Source of the DNA: Burkholderiaceae bacterium
GTDB taxonomy: Bacteria; Pseudomonadota; Gammaproteobacteria; Burkholderiales; Burkholderiaceae
NCBI GenBank assembly: GCA_030151165.1
Contig: JASLEM010000418.1
Span: 1-27,556 of the forward strand
Length of the DNA stretch: 27,556 bases
Reading direction: 5' to 3'
Shown here piece after piece: positions 1 through 7,710 of the stretch; position 1 is the stretch's first letter; every line of letters begins with the position of its first letter. The notes under the pieces are model-generated. The model was not told the origin of the DNA, did not search any database, and was given only the letters and a program-made list of their open reading frames with translations. The position numbers were made by a program, and so were the translations under genes.

Positions 1-612
1 CGCCTTCTCGCTGTCCGGCTGCTTGAGCTCGCACTCGCGGTCGATGCTGAAGCCGGCCGGCGCTTCCTTGGTCGACAGCCACTCCGCCATCGCCGTCGCG
101 GCCGACAGCTGCGTCTGCACGAGGTCGAGGCGGATGCCGCCGGCGAGCAGCTCCTGCAGCGTCGTCGTGATCTTGTCGGCCTTCTTCGCGCTGGCCGCGC
201 CGATCATCACGAGCTTCGCCTCGAGGTCGATCCAGATCGGCGTGGTGCCGCGCTTCGGGAACGCGCGCGGCAGCAGCTCGTGGACGATCTCTTCCTTGAT
301 CTCCTTGGCCTGCTTGCCCTTCGGGCGGCGGCCGGTGTCCTGCTCGATCTTGTCGAGGCGCGCCTCGAGCTGCGTCTTCACCGCGCCGCCGGGCACGGCC
401 TTGGTCTCGGTGCATAGCTTCAGGATCCACTGCCCGCCGACGCTCTCGACCAGCGGCCCGTGCTTCTCGCCGCGCGGCTCGACGAAGCCCGACGACTCCG
501 GCTGCGACGCGCCGCACTCGACGAAGCGCAGGCTCCCGAGCCGCTCCTCGAGCTCCGCCAGCGCGGGGGGTTCCCATTGATCGATGCGGTAGACGATGAC
601 GTTCTTGAACAT
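1..612 (-). CDS. rdgC: Recombination-associated protein RdgC (C-terminus beyond window)
   Basis: Reading leftward from the ATG at 612-610, the frame stays open for 204 codons to the window edge, so the 3' part is missing. Full-length RdgC is about 300 residues. The translation opens MFKNVIVYRI and carries the family blocks FVECGASQPESSGFVEPR, SVGGQWILKL and LLPRAFPK, with a KADKI segment further on. I recognise the family from these conserved blocks. RdgC is known as a nucleoid-associated, ring-forming dsDNA-binding protein that modulates RecA-dependent recombination. There is no clear Shine-Dalgarno sequence before the ATG, but the MFKN start is the usual one for the family. The gene is divergent from hyi, with a 236-bp gap that shows no clear signal. 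Nothing in its neighbours bears on its role. Confidence 0.93.
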   Translation of the reverse strand, partial: MFKNVIVYRIDQWEPPALAELEERLGSLRFVECGASQPESSGFVEPRGEKHGPLVESVGGQWILKLCTETKAVPGGAVKTQLEARLDKIEQDTGRRPKGKQAKEIKEEIVHELLPRAFPKRGTTPIWIDLEAKLVMIGAASAKKADKITTTLQELLAGGIRLDLVQTQLSAATAMAEWLSTKEAPAGFSIDRECELKQPDSEKA

Positions 613-848
613 GTGGCGGGCCGAGGCAAACGAGGAGGCAAGGGGCGCGATTCTAGGCGCCCTGGGTTTCCGTCCAGCACCGGAGTTGCAACCAGGTGCG
701 CCGAATGCGGCAAAAGGCCGCGAATCCGCTCCCTCCGCGGCGCGTCGGCGCCCGGGCTCCGTCGATCCGCCGCAAGGCGAGAATCGCGGTGGATGCCGGG
801 CTCGTCGCCGACCTCTCGCCCGCGTCGACCCGACCTGAAAGACACGCC

Positions 849-1637
849 ATGCCCCGCTTCGCCGCCAACCTGTCGATGCTGTTCACCGAGGTGCCCTTCC
901 TCGATCGCTTCGCGCTCGCGGCGCGCGCCGGCTTCGCGGCGGTCGAGTGCCAGTTCCCGTACGAGGCCGAGGCGCGCGAGATCCGCGCGCGGCTCGACGA
1001 GCACGGCCTGCAGATGATCCTGCACAACCTGCCCGCCGGCGACTGGGCCGCCGGCGACCGCGGGCTCGCGTGCCTGCCGCAACGCATCGACGAGTTCCGC
1101 GCGGACGTGACGCGCGCGATCGCCTACGCGCACGCGCTCGGGGTGCGCCAGCTCAACGCCCTGGCCGGTATCGCGCCGGCCGGCGAGGACGTCGCGACGC
1201 TGCATCGCACGCTCGTCGACAACCTGCGCTTCGCTGCACGCGCGCTGAGGGCCGAAGGGCTGCGACTGCTGGTCGAGCCGATCAACACGGCCGACATCCC
1301 CGGCTTCTTCGTCAGCCGCACGGACCAGGCCGTCGCGCTGCTGGACGAGGTCGGCGCCGACAACGCGTTCGTGCAGTACGACGTCTATCACGCGCAGCGC
1401 ATGGAGGGCGAGCTCGCCGGCACGCTCGCGCGGCACCTCGCGCGCATCGGCCACGTGCAGGTGGCGGACAACCCCGACCGCCACGAGCCGGGCACCGGCG
1501 AGATCCGCTTCGAGTTCCTGTTCGCCGAGCTGGATCGCCTAGGCTACGACGGCTGGGTCGGCTGCGAGTACCGGCCGCGCGGACGCACGGACGTCGGCCT
1601 CGACTGGCTGCCGCCCGGCGCGCTGGCGCCGCGCTGA
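849..1637 (+). CDS. hyi: Hydroxypyruvate isomerase, xylose-isomerase-like TIM barrel
   Basis: This 262-residue protein matches the usual length of about 258 for Hyi, which interconverts hydroxypyruvate and tartronate semialdehyde in glyoxylate metabolism. Family features visible are the N-terminal MPRFAANLSMLFTEVPFLDR, the central LVEPINTADIPGFF with Glu143, the QYDVYH block near 177-181, and GCEYRP with Glu240. Glu143 and Glu240 sit where the family has its catalytic and metal-binding glutamates. I chose the ATG at 849 because the family starts at this MPRFAANLSM. The frame is open upstream to 696, but that extension has no family similarity. A weak purine stretch, GAAAG, precedes the ATG. 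No gcl or glxR partner is present. The related enzyme OtnI is a possible alternative specificity. Confidence 0.88.
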   Translation: MPRFAANLSMLFTEVPFLDRFALAARAGFAAVECQFPYEAEAREIRARLDEHGLQMILHNLPAGDWAAGDRGLACLPQRIDEFRADVTRAIAYAHALGVRQLNALAGIAPAGEDVATLHRTLVDNLRFAARALRAEGLRLLVEPINTADIPGFFVSRTDQAVALLDEVGADNAFVQYDVYHAQRMEGELAGTLARHLARIGHVQVADNPDRHEPGTGEIRFEFLFAELDRLGYDGWVGCEYRPRGRTDVGLDWLPPGALAPR

Positions 1638-2405
1638 CTAGCCGCGGCCGACGAAGGGCATCTTCGTCGCCATGATCGTCATGAACTGCACGTTGGCGGT
1701 GAGCGGCAGCGCGGCCATCTGCACGACGGCGTCGGCGACGGTCGCCACATCGATCATCGGCTCCGCCGCGACGCGGCCGTCGGCCTGCTTCACGCCGGTG
1801 GCCATGCGCGCGGCGAGCTCGGTGACGGCGTTGCCGATGTCGATCTGGCCGCAAGCGATGTCGTATGCGCGGCCGTCGAGCGAGATCGACTTCGTCAGGC
1901 CCGTCACCGCGTGCTTGGTGGCCGTGTAGGGCGCGGAGTCGGGGCGCGGCGCGTGGGCCGAGATCGAGCCGTTGTTGACGATGCGCCCGCCCTGCGGCCG
2001 CTGCGCCTTCATCGCGCGGAACGCGGCCTGCGCGCAGAGGAACATGCCGTTGAGGTTGGTGTCGACGACGGTGCGCCAGGTGTCGAACGTGAGGTCCTCG
2101 AACGCGATGCCGTTGGCGCTGACGCCCGCGTTGTTGAACAGCAGGTCGACGCGGCCGAAGCGCTGCAGCGCGGCCGCGAAGAGCGCGTCGACCTGCGCGG
2201 GTTGCGTGACGTCGGTCGGCACCGCGAGCATCGCGTCGGGCGAGGCCGCCTGCGCGATCGTCTGCTGCAGCGCGTCCGCGCGCCGGCCCGCGAGCACGAC
2301 CGCGTAGCCGGCCCGCGCCAGCGCCAGCGCGCAGGCTTGGCCGATGCCGCTGCCGGCGCCGGTGACGACCGCCACGGGGCGGGCGGCGTTGCTCGGAGAA
2401 GTCAT
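1638..2405 (-). CDS. SDR family NAD(P)-dependent oxidoreductase
   Basis: This is a 255-residue classical short-chain dehydrogenase. The cofactor motif TGAGSGIG spans residues 15-22 and the NNAG motif 91-94. The catalytic set is Ser147 (NGSIS), Tyr160 and Lys164 (YTATK). Acidic residues are lacking after the second strand, where LAGRRADAL (38-46) has two arginines, which suggests NADP(H) preference by analogy. The usual PG-x-V-x-T after the active site reads [13 protein letters not shown] here, a minor variant. The ATG at 2405 is preceded by GAGGAA at suitable spacing. The stop codon abuts that of hyi with no spacer (convergent). The substrate cannot be read from sequence. Proximity to hyi could mean a hydroxyacid or semialdehyde substrate, but the two genes are on opposite strands. 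Confidence 0.9.
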   Translation of the reverse strand: MTSPSNAARPVAVVTGAGSGIGQACALALARAGYAVVLAGRRADALQQTIAQAASPDAMLAVPTDVTQPAQVDALFAAALQRFGRVDLLFNNAGVSANGIAFEDLTFDTWRTVVDTNLNGMFLCAQAAFRAMKAQRPQGGRIVNNGSISAHAPRPDSAPYTATKHAVTGLTKSISLDGRAYDIACGQIDIGNAVTELAARMATGVKQADGRVAAEPMIDVATVADAVVQMAALPLTANVQFMTIMATKMPFVGRG

Positions 2406-2555
2406 CGCGAAGTTCCTCGGGAATGGCGGAGAACCGCCAGTCTAGCCCCCCACTTTGAACCTCGTCCGCGCGGCCGCGCCCCCTGTTCGAACGATGGTCG
2501 GCGAGCACTCGCATCGTCACCATGTCGACGCTCGCTTCGCTTCGAAAGGACGGCC

Positions 2556-3467
2556 ATGGGATGCTCTCGCACGCCCGGCGTGGACAACTGGTACGGCCCG
2601 TGGGCGCCGCCGCGCACGCCCGGCGCGACGGGGTGGAACGACCAGTCCGATCCGAACCGCTGCACCGTCGCCGGCGACACGCCGGGCCCGACGGGCAGCC
2701 GCGACGGCAACGACCCGACGCACGCGATCTTCGGCATCGACGCGCTACGGGTCGGCTCCGCGTTCGTCACCGCCGCGGGGCAGGTCTTCGCGCAGGCGAC
2801 GCAATCGGTGGTCGACAAGCTGGCGCACCCGCGCTGGATGGACTTCGCCGAGGCCGAGGCGCGGCGCTTCAAGGGCGCCACCGAAGGCGAGATCGAGAAG
2901 ACCATCAACTACCAGAAGGAGGTCGGCATCACGAACGGCACGCTCGTCGGCGACGCCGGCGAATGGTGCGCGGCGTTCGTGAACTGGTGCCTGATGCAGG
3001 CCAAGGTGCCGGTCGTCAACGCGGGCGAGAGCAAGTACGCGATGGTGCGCGTCGAGTCCTTCCGCCGGCTCGACAACGTCAAGCCCGACACGTCGAGCAA
3101 GAAGGCGATCCAGCCGCGCAACCCGCTCTTCACGGAGGTACCCGACCCCGTATTCGGCGCGATCGGCATGGTGATCAACGGCGTGGGCAACGGCTCGCAC
3201 GTGGGCTTCGTCTACTCGCAGCCGGATGCGAAGACGATCGTGCTGCTGGGCGGCAACCAGAGCGACCGCGTCAAGTTCAGCTCGAAGGCGCTCGCGACCC
3301 GGACGGCGCAGGCGAACACGCTCAAGTTCTTCCTGCCGGCGAGCTACGCGACGCTCGCGACGCTGAAGTCGACCCTGCTCGGCGCGAAGACGGCGAACAC
3401 GCTCAACGACGAATTCGGCATCCAGGCGCCCAAGGAAGGCGGCAACGCCCAGGAGTCCACCCGGTGA
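2556..3467 (+). CDS. TIGR02594-like NlpC/P60-CHAP fold peptidoglycan amidase, candidate secreted effector
   Basis: The frame is open far upstream, but ATG 2556 has a good Shine-Dalgarno AAAGGA five bases before it and gives a 303-residue protein. The first 55 residues are rich in Gly, Pro, Trp, Asn and Asp and contain no signal peptide. The catalytic part holds GEWCAAFVNWC with the presumed nucleophile Cys138, then SHVGFVY with His215, then LLGGNQSDRVKF with Asn234. This Cys-His-Asn order and spacing match the TIGR02594 subgroup of papain-like cell-wall hydrolases, which occur as phage endolysins and type VI secretion amidase effectors. The next gene overlaps by 4 nt and is predicted to be exported, which favours an effector over a lysin. 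No phage genes are nearby. Family assignment is recognition from motifs; the effector role is inference. Confidence 0.75.
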   Translation: MGCSRTPGVDNWYGPWAPPRTPGATGWNDQSDPNRCTVAGDTPGPTGSRDGNDPTHAIFGIDALRVGSAFVTAAGQVFAQATQSVVDKLAHPRWMDFAEAEARRFKGATEGEIEKTINYQKEVGITNGTLVGDAGEWCAAFVNWCLMQAKVPVVNAGESKYAMVRVESFRRLDNVKPDTSSKKAIQPRNPLFTEVPDPVFGAIGMVINGVGNGSHVGFVYSQPDAKTIVLLGGNQSDRVKFSSKALATRTAQANTLKFFLPASYATLATLKSTLLGAKTANTLNDEFGIQAPKEGGNAQESTR

Positions 3468-3973
3468 GACGCGCCAGCCCCCCGCGCGTCACCGCCCTGC
3501 TCGCGCTGGCGCTCGCGCTCGCCGCGCCCGCGGGCGTCACGCGTGCGGGCCTGCCCGGCGGCCCGTACGTCGTGTGGGTCAACTTCGGCACGAAGAACCC
3601 GTCGGCCGCGGACGACGCGATCCGCGCCGCGCTCGACAGCGACGAGCCCGGCAAGCCCTGCTGGAACACCGACGCGCTGCTCTACATGCGCAAGCGCCCG
3701 CCCGGTGTCACCGACGAGCTGGTGCGGCGCGCGCTGCTCGGCCACGACGCGAAGGCGCGCGCGAGCCTGCGCGCGCTGCTGAAAAAGCCGTTCGACGAAG
3801 TGCCGGCGTTCGACGGCGTCATCGCGTACACCGATGCCGTCGTGCCGACGCTCGTGAGCATGGATGCGCGCGGGCAGCTGCACTCCGAGCCGATCGCCGC
3901 GTCCGCGAGCGGCGAGGCGGCGTGGCTGCCGGCGTTCTGCGACGTCCTCCCGCCGATCGACCATCCGGCCTGA
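3464..3973 (+). CDS. Small exported protein, candidate periplasmic immunity protein
   Basis: A GTG at 3464 overlaps the amidase stop (GTGA) and is preceded by AGGAG eight bases upstream, inside the amidase gene, so the two are almost certainly translationally coupled. The product is 169 residues. It begins with basic residues and a hydrophobic run (about 9-23), followed by a likely signal peptidase site after Thr-Arg-Ala (residue 28). The mature part is about 141 residues, has two cysteines (Cys66 and Cys159) that could form a disulfide, and contains the segments YVVWVNFGTKNPSAADDAI and CWNTDALLYMRKRP. I do not recognise a family. Position and export fit an immunity protein guarding the periplasm against the amidase. 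An accessory or chaperone role is an alternative. Confidence 0.72.
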   Translation: MRRASPPRVTALLALALALAAPAGVTRAGLPGGPYVVWVNFGTKNPSAADDAIRAALDSDEPGKPCWNTDALLYMRKRPPGVTDELVRRALLGHDAKARASLRALLKKPFDEVPAFDGVIAYTDAVVPTLVSMDARGQLHSEPIAASASGEAAWLPAFCDVLPPIDHPA

Positions 3974-4116
3974 ACGCGCGCTGAAGCCGGGACGTCTTCC
4001 CCCCTGTTCGAGGCCCGCGAAACACCCCGCATACCTCGTTCGAAGGATGACCGCGGCGACCGCGTGCCCCACCATGTCCCCTCAAAGCGGCCGTCAGCCG
4101 CGCACCAGGGGGTTCC

Positions 4117-4407
4117 ATGCATCGCACCGCTTCGTTCCGCCGTCACCGACGCGCACCCTGCCACGGCTTCGCGGCCGTGATCCCGCTGGCGATCGCCGCC
4201 TTCCTCAGCCTCATGCTGGTGACGGCGTCCCACTCGACGCCGTCGCAGCTCGCGCAGGCGCCCGGCGCGTCGCGCGCGGGCGCGATCGTCGTCGCGGAGG
4301 CGTCCGCCGGCGTCGCGCCGGTGCCGCTGGCGTCGATGTTCTTCGACGAGCACTTCTACACGCCGCCGGTCGACGATCGCGAGGACGAGGACGTCGCCTC
4401 GAACTGA
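4117..4407 (+). CDS. Small membrane-anchored protein of unknown function
   Basis: This 96-residue ORF starts at an ATG preceded by a strong AGGGGG Shine-Dalgarno at five-base spacing. It has a basic N-terminus (MHRTASFRRHRR), one hydrophobic segment at about 18-38, a Ser/Ala/Pro-rich linker, and a short acidic tail (DDREDED). The layout suggests a single-pass inner-membrane or cleaved exported protein. The hydrophobic segment begins Gly-Phe, as prepilin-like proteins do, but the position-5 glutamate is absent, so I do not call a pilin. The gene lies 143 bp after the predicted immunity gene and converges on the FadR-family regulator. I recognise no family. It could belong to the effector unit, but nothing proves this. 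Confidence 0.55.
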   Translation: MHRTASFRRHRRAPCHGFAAVIPLAIAAFLSLMLVTASHSTPSQLAQAPGASRAGAIVVAEASAGVAPVPLASMFFDEHFYTPPVDDREDEDVASN

Positions 4408-4420
4408 CTGGCCTCGCGGA

Positions 4421-5209
4421 TCAGTGCAGGTCGATGCCGGTGGAGATGACTTCCGACAGGTCGATCTCGGTGCCTTCGAGCTGCAGCAGCGTCGCCTGGC
4501 GCGCGGCGGCGGCGTCGCGGCTCTGCAGCGCGGTGAGGATGGCCTTGTGGCGCGGCAGCGAGAGCGCGTGCGTGTTGGGCAGGCGGCTGCTGAGCTTGAT
4601 CGACTCGCGCAGCGCGAGCGACAGCATGTTGCCGATGTAGGCCATCAGGTCGTTGCCGGTGGCCTCGGCGATGCGGCGGTGGAAGGCGAGGTCGGGCTCG
4701 AGCATCGCGTCGGCGTCGCCCGCGGCGGCCATGCCATCGTAGGCCTGCGCGATGCCGGCGAGCTGTTCGTCGGTCGCCGCCTCGGCCGCGAGCTCGGCGG
4801 CGCCGGGCTCGAACACGCGGCGCACCGCCATCAGCGAATGCACGAACTCGGGTGCGGGACGCGTCTGGATCATCCAGTACAGCACGTCGGGGTCGAGCAG
4901 GTGCCAGTCGCTGCGCGGCCGCACGATTGCCCCCGCGCGCTGGCGCGAGACGACCAGCCCCTTGGCCACCAGCACGCGCACGGCCTCGCGCAGCACGGGC
5001 CGGCTGACCTCGTACTTCGCGATCAGCTCCGCCTCCGCCGGCAGTCGCTCGCCCGGCGCGAGATCCCCGGAAAGGATGCGCAGGCCCAGCTCGCGCACGA
5101 TGCGCCCGTGCATGCTCTTGCCCTCGGGCTTGGCGCGGTAGGCGGAATGTTCGGCGCGGCTGCTCATGTCGTCGTCGGAGGCGTTCAGGGGGTGGTCGAA
5201 CGCTATCAC
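4421..5209 (-). CDS. FadR-subfamily GntR transcriptional regulator of the sugar-acid operon
   Basis: The N-terminal winged helix-turn-helix contains SGDLAPGERLPAEAELIAKY and VSRPVLREAVRVLVAKGLV (about residues 47-85). The C-terminal all-helical FCD ligand-binding domain has DLAFHRRIAEATGNDL and PRHKAI, whose Asp and His residues usually bind metal or ligand. I prefer the GTG at 5209: it has GGAGAG a few bases upstream and gives 262 residues, starting 19 bp after the dehydrogenase stop. ATG 5167 is an alternative but has no Shine-Dalgarno. A longer start at 5272 would lie inside the dehydrogenase gene. As the last gene of the operon it probably represses the pathway in response to a sugar acid or keto-deoxy acid. 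Likely operators are the palindromes at 6710-6721, 9483-9493 and 9545-9559. Confidence 0.87.
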   Translation of the reverse strand: MIAFDHPLNASDDDMSSRAEHSAYRAKPEGKSMHGRIVRELGLRILSGDLAPGERLPAEAELIAKYEVSRPVLREAVRVLVAKGLVVSRQRAGAIVRPRSDWHLLDPDVLYWMIQTRPAPEFVHSLMAVRRVFEPGAAELAAEAATDEQLAGIAQAYDGMAAAGDADAMLEPDLAFHRRIAEATGNDLMAYIGNMLSLALRESIKLSSRLPNTHALSLPRHKAILTALQSRDAAAARQATLLQLEGTEIDLSEVISTGIDLH

Positions 5210-5228
5210 GGGACTCTCCGGCGAACGA

Positions 5229-6665
5229 TCAGGCGCCGATGTACGCGGTCTTGACCGTCGTGTAGAACTCACGCGCGTACGTGCCCTGCTCGCGCGGGCC
5301 GTAGCTCGAGCCCTTCGAGCCGCCGAACGGCACGTGGTAGTCGACGCCCGCGGTCGGCAGGTTGACCATCACCATGCCGGCCTGCGAGTGCAGCTTGAAG
5401 TGCGTCGCGGCCTTCAGCGAGCGCGTGCAGAGGCCGGCGGACAGGCCGAACTCGGTGTCGTTGGCCACCGCCAGCGCCTCGTCGTAGTCGCGCACGCGCA
5501 CCACGTTCGCGACCGGGCCGAACACTTCCTCGCGGCTGATCGTCATGTCGTTCGTGGTGCCGGTGAACAGCGCGGGCCGCTGGTAGAAGCCGGGCGTCGC
5601 GCGCTCGACGACGTCGCCGCCGAACACGAGCTCGCCGCCCTGCTGCCTGCCGATGTCGACGTACTTCAGGTTCTGCGCGAGCTGGCGCTCGTCGACGACG
5701 GGGCCGATGTCGGTGCCCGCGGCGAGCGCGTTGTCGACCTTCAGCGACTTCAGCTTCTCGACCACGCCCGCGACGAACGCGTCGTGGATGCCTTCGGTCA
5801 CGATGAAGCGGCTCGACGCCGTGCAGCGCTGGCCGGTCGAGAAGTACGCGCCCTGCACGGCGGCGTTGATCGCGACGGCGAGGTCGGCGTCGTCGAGGAC
5901 GATCAGCGGGTTCTTGCCGCCCATCTCGGCCTGCACCTTGCCCTGGCGCCCTGCGACCGCCGAGATCAGGCGGCGGCCGACGCCCACCGAGCCGGTGAAG
6001 CTGATCGCCTTGACGGCGTGCGAGTCCGTCAGCGTCTGCCCGACCTGCGAGCCCGGGCCCATCACGAGGTTGAACACGCCCTTCGGCAGCGCCGTGCGGC
6101 TCAGGATCTCGGCGATCGTCCAGCCGCAGCCCGGCACGAGCTCGGCTGGCTTGAAGACGACGCAGTTGCCGTAGGCCAGCGCCGGCGCGATCTTCCAGGC
6201 CGGGATCGCGATGGGGAAGTTCCACGGCGTGATGAGGCCGACGACGCCGACCGGCTGGCGCAGGATCTCCACGCCGACGCCTGGCCGCACCGAGGCCAGC
6301 GCCTCGCCGCCGGTGCGCAGCGCCTCGCCCGCGAAGAACTTGAAGATCATCGCGGCGCGGTGCGTCTCGCCGATGCCCTCGGGCAGCGTCTTGCCTTCCT
6401 CGCGCGACAGCAGCCGGCCGATCTCGTCCTTGCGCGCGAGCAGTTCGCTGCCGACGGCGTCGAGGATGTCGAAGCGCTGCTGCGGCGTCGACATCGCCCA
6501 GCCCGGCGCCGCGGCCTGCGCGGCAGCGATCGCCTGTTCGGTCTGCACGGCGTCGGCCTGCGCGTATTCGCCGATGATGTCGTTCGTGTCGGACGGGTTG
6601 ACGTTCGGCCGCACCTGGCCGCCCTGCACCCATTCGCCGGCGATGAAGTTGTCGAAGCGCGTCAT
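5229..6665 (-). CDS. 2-oxoglutarate semialdehyde (2,5-dioxovalerate) dehydrogenase, ALDH superfamily
   Basis: This 478-residue protein is a standard-length aldehyde dehydrogenase. Visible motifs are LITPWNFPIAIPAWK with Asn149, VFKPAE with Lys172, FTGSVGVG (about 223-230), EMGGKNP with general base Glu247, and GQRCTASSR with nucleophile Cys281. The C-terminal block VPFGGSKGSSYGPREQG is typical of the semialdehyde branch. The family alone does not fix the substrate. Location after sugar-acid and keto-deoxy-acid dehydratase genes makes 2-oxoglutarate semialdehyde the natural substrate, yielding 2-oxoglutarate for the TCA cycle. The ATG at 6665 has AAGGAA about seven bases upstream. The 102-bp gap before it holds a perfect palindrome (6710-6721), so this gene and the regulator after it may have an internal regulated promoter. 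Confidence 0.9.
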   Translation of the reverse strand: MTRFDNFIAGEWVQGGQVRPNVNPSDTNDIIGEYAQADAVQTEQAIAAAQAAAPGWAMSTPQQRFDILDAVGSELLARKDEIGRLLSREEGKTLPEGIGETHRAAMIFKFFAGEALRTGGEALASVRPGVGVEILRQPVGVVGLITPWNFPIAIPAWKIAPALAYGNCVVFKPAELVPGCGWTIAEILSRTALPKGVFNLVMGPGSQVGQTLTDSHAVKAISFTGSVGVGRRLISAVAGRQGKVQAEMGGKNPLIVLDDADLAVAINAAVQGAYFSTGQRCTASSRFIVTEGIHDAFVAGVVEKLKSLKVDNALAAGTDIGPVVDERQLAQNLKYVDIGRQQGGELVFGGDVVERATPGFYQRPALFTGTTNDMTISREEVFGPVANVVRVRDYDEALAVANDTEFGLSAGLCTRSLKAATHFKLHSQAGMVMVNLPTAGVDYHVPFGGSKGSSYGPREQGTYAREFYTTVKTAYIGA

Positions 6666-6709
6666 GCTGATGTTCCTTGTTCGTTCGGTCGACCGCCGCG
6701 CGGCCGAGC

Positions 6710-6721
6710 TTGTCTAGACAA
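6710..6721. promoter_or_regulatory. Candidate FadR-family operator before the semialdehyde dehydrogenase gene
   Basis: TTGTCTAGACAA is a perfect 12-bp palindrome in the 102-bp gap between the dehydratase stop (6768) and the dehydrogenase start (6665). Its TTGT/ACAA half-sites fit the T-N-GT...AC-N-A pattern known for the FadR subfamily of GntR regulators. The regulator encoded in the same operon is the obvious candidate to bind it. Function is inference from pattern and position. Confidence 0.6.
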
Positions 6722-6767
6722 TCACGCCGGCATTGTCGCGCCGGCGGTCGAAGATTGGCGTGGCGGC

Positions 6768-7700
6768 TCAGCGCGCCCAGCGCAGCACGAGCGGATCGAG
6801 CCGGCGCGCGGCGTCGAGCAGCCCGCTGCGCACGGCGGCGCTCATCGGCGGATACGGATGGCGCGGCGCGTCGCAGGCGATCACGCCGCCCTCCTTCATC
6901 AGCGCCTTGGCCGTGAGGAAGCCGCCCTGCCGGTTCTCGTAGTTGATCAACGGCAGCCAGCGGCCGTAGGCCTCGACGGCTTCCTCGCGGCGGCCGGCGG
7001 CGAACGCGTCGACGATCGTGCGGATGCCGTCCGGGAAGCCGCCGCCGGTCATCGCGCCGGTGGCGCCGGCGTCGAGGTCGGCCAGCAGCGTGATGGCTTC
7101 CTCGCCGTCCCACGGGCCTTCGATGGCCTCGCCGCCGAGCGCGATCAGCTCGCGCAGCTTGCTCGCGGCGCCGGCGGTCTCGATCTTGAAGTAGCGGACG
7201 TTCTCGTGCTGGTGCGCGAGCTTCGCGAGGAAGGCCGCCGACAGCGGCGTGCCGGCCATCGGCGCGTCCTGGATCATGATGGGGATCTCCAGGCCGTCGC
7301 TGAGCCGGCCGAAGAACTGGTCGATCTGACCCTCGCCCACGCGCAGCGTCGCGCCGTGGTACGGCGGCATGACCATCACCATCGCCGCGCCCTGCGCCTG
7401 CGCGCGCTGGCCGCGCGCGAGGCAGATGTCGGTCGAGAAGTGCGTCGTCGTGACGATCACCGGCACGCGGCCGGCGACGTGCTCGAGGATCGCGCGCGTC
7501 AGCGTCTCGCGCTCGTCGTCGCCCAGCACGAACTGCTCGGAGAAGTTGGCGAGGATGCACAGGCCGTTCGAGCCGGCGTCGATCATGAAGTCGACGCAGC
7601 GCTTCTGGCCGGCGAGGTCCAGCGTGCCGTCCTCGTTGAAGATCGTCGGGACGACGGGGAAGACGCCGCGGTAGCGGGCCGGTTGGCGGGTCGTGGTCAT
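6768..7700 (-). CDS. L-2-keto-3-deoxyarabonate dehydratase-type enzyme (DapA/NAL superfamily)
   Basis: This 310-residue TIM-barrel protein belongs to the dihydrodipicolinate synthase/N-acetylneuraminate lyase superfamily. It shows GVFPVVPTIFNEDGTLD at the N-terminus, VIVTTTHFST at 81-90, IMIQDAP at 141-147 and YFKIETAGA with the presumed Schiff-base Lys172. The tyrosine usual in DapA (YN-x-P) is replaced by Gln in IQDAP, so lysine biosynthesis is unlikely. In the non-phosphorylating L-arabinose pathway this family member dehydrates 2-keto-3-deoxy-L-arabonate to 2-oxoglutarate semialdehyde. The upstream sugar-acid dehydratase and the downstream ALDH supply substrate and consume product. It starts 10 bp after the upstream stop with no strong Shine-Dalgarno, so coupling is likely. 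A 5-dehydro-4-deoxyglucarate dehydratase is the main alternative. Confidence 0.85.
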   Translation of the reverse strand: MTTTRQPARYRGVFPVVPTIFNEDGTLDLAGQKRCVDFMIDAGSNGLCILANFSEQFVLGDDERETLTRAILEHVAGRVPVIVTTTHFSTDICLARGQRAQAQGAAMVMVMPPYHGATLRVGEGQIDQFFGRLSDGLEIPIMIQDAPMAGTPLSAAFLAKLAHQHENVRYFKIETAGAASKLRELIALGGEAIEGPWDGEEAITLLADLDAGATGAMTGGGFPDGIRTIVDAFAAGRREEAVEAYGRWLPLINYENRQGGFLTAKALMKEGGVIACDAPRHPYPPMSAAVRSGLLDAARRLDPLVLRWAR

Positions 7701-7710
7701 GGTGTCGTGG

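Noticed and set aside
420..1484. Long minus-strand frames across hyi and rdgC
   Set aside because: They are Arg/Ala/Gly-rich shadow translations of GC-rich genes on the other strand or frame, without any family motif.
2556..3973. Phage endolysin and spanin-like pair
   Set aside because: No holin, tail or other phage genes are adjacent, and the second protein has a cleavable signal rather than spanin features; I keep it only as a remote alternative.
4117..4407. Prepilin-like reading of the 96-residue protein
   Set aside because: It has a Gly-Phe before the hydrophobic helix but lacks Glu at position 5, and no pilus genes are near.
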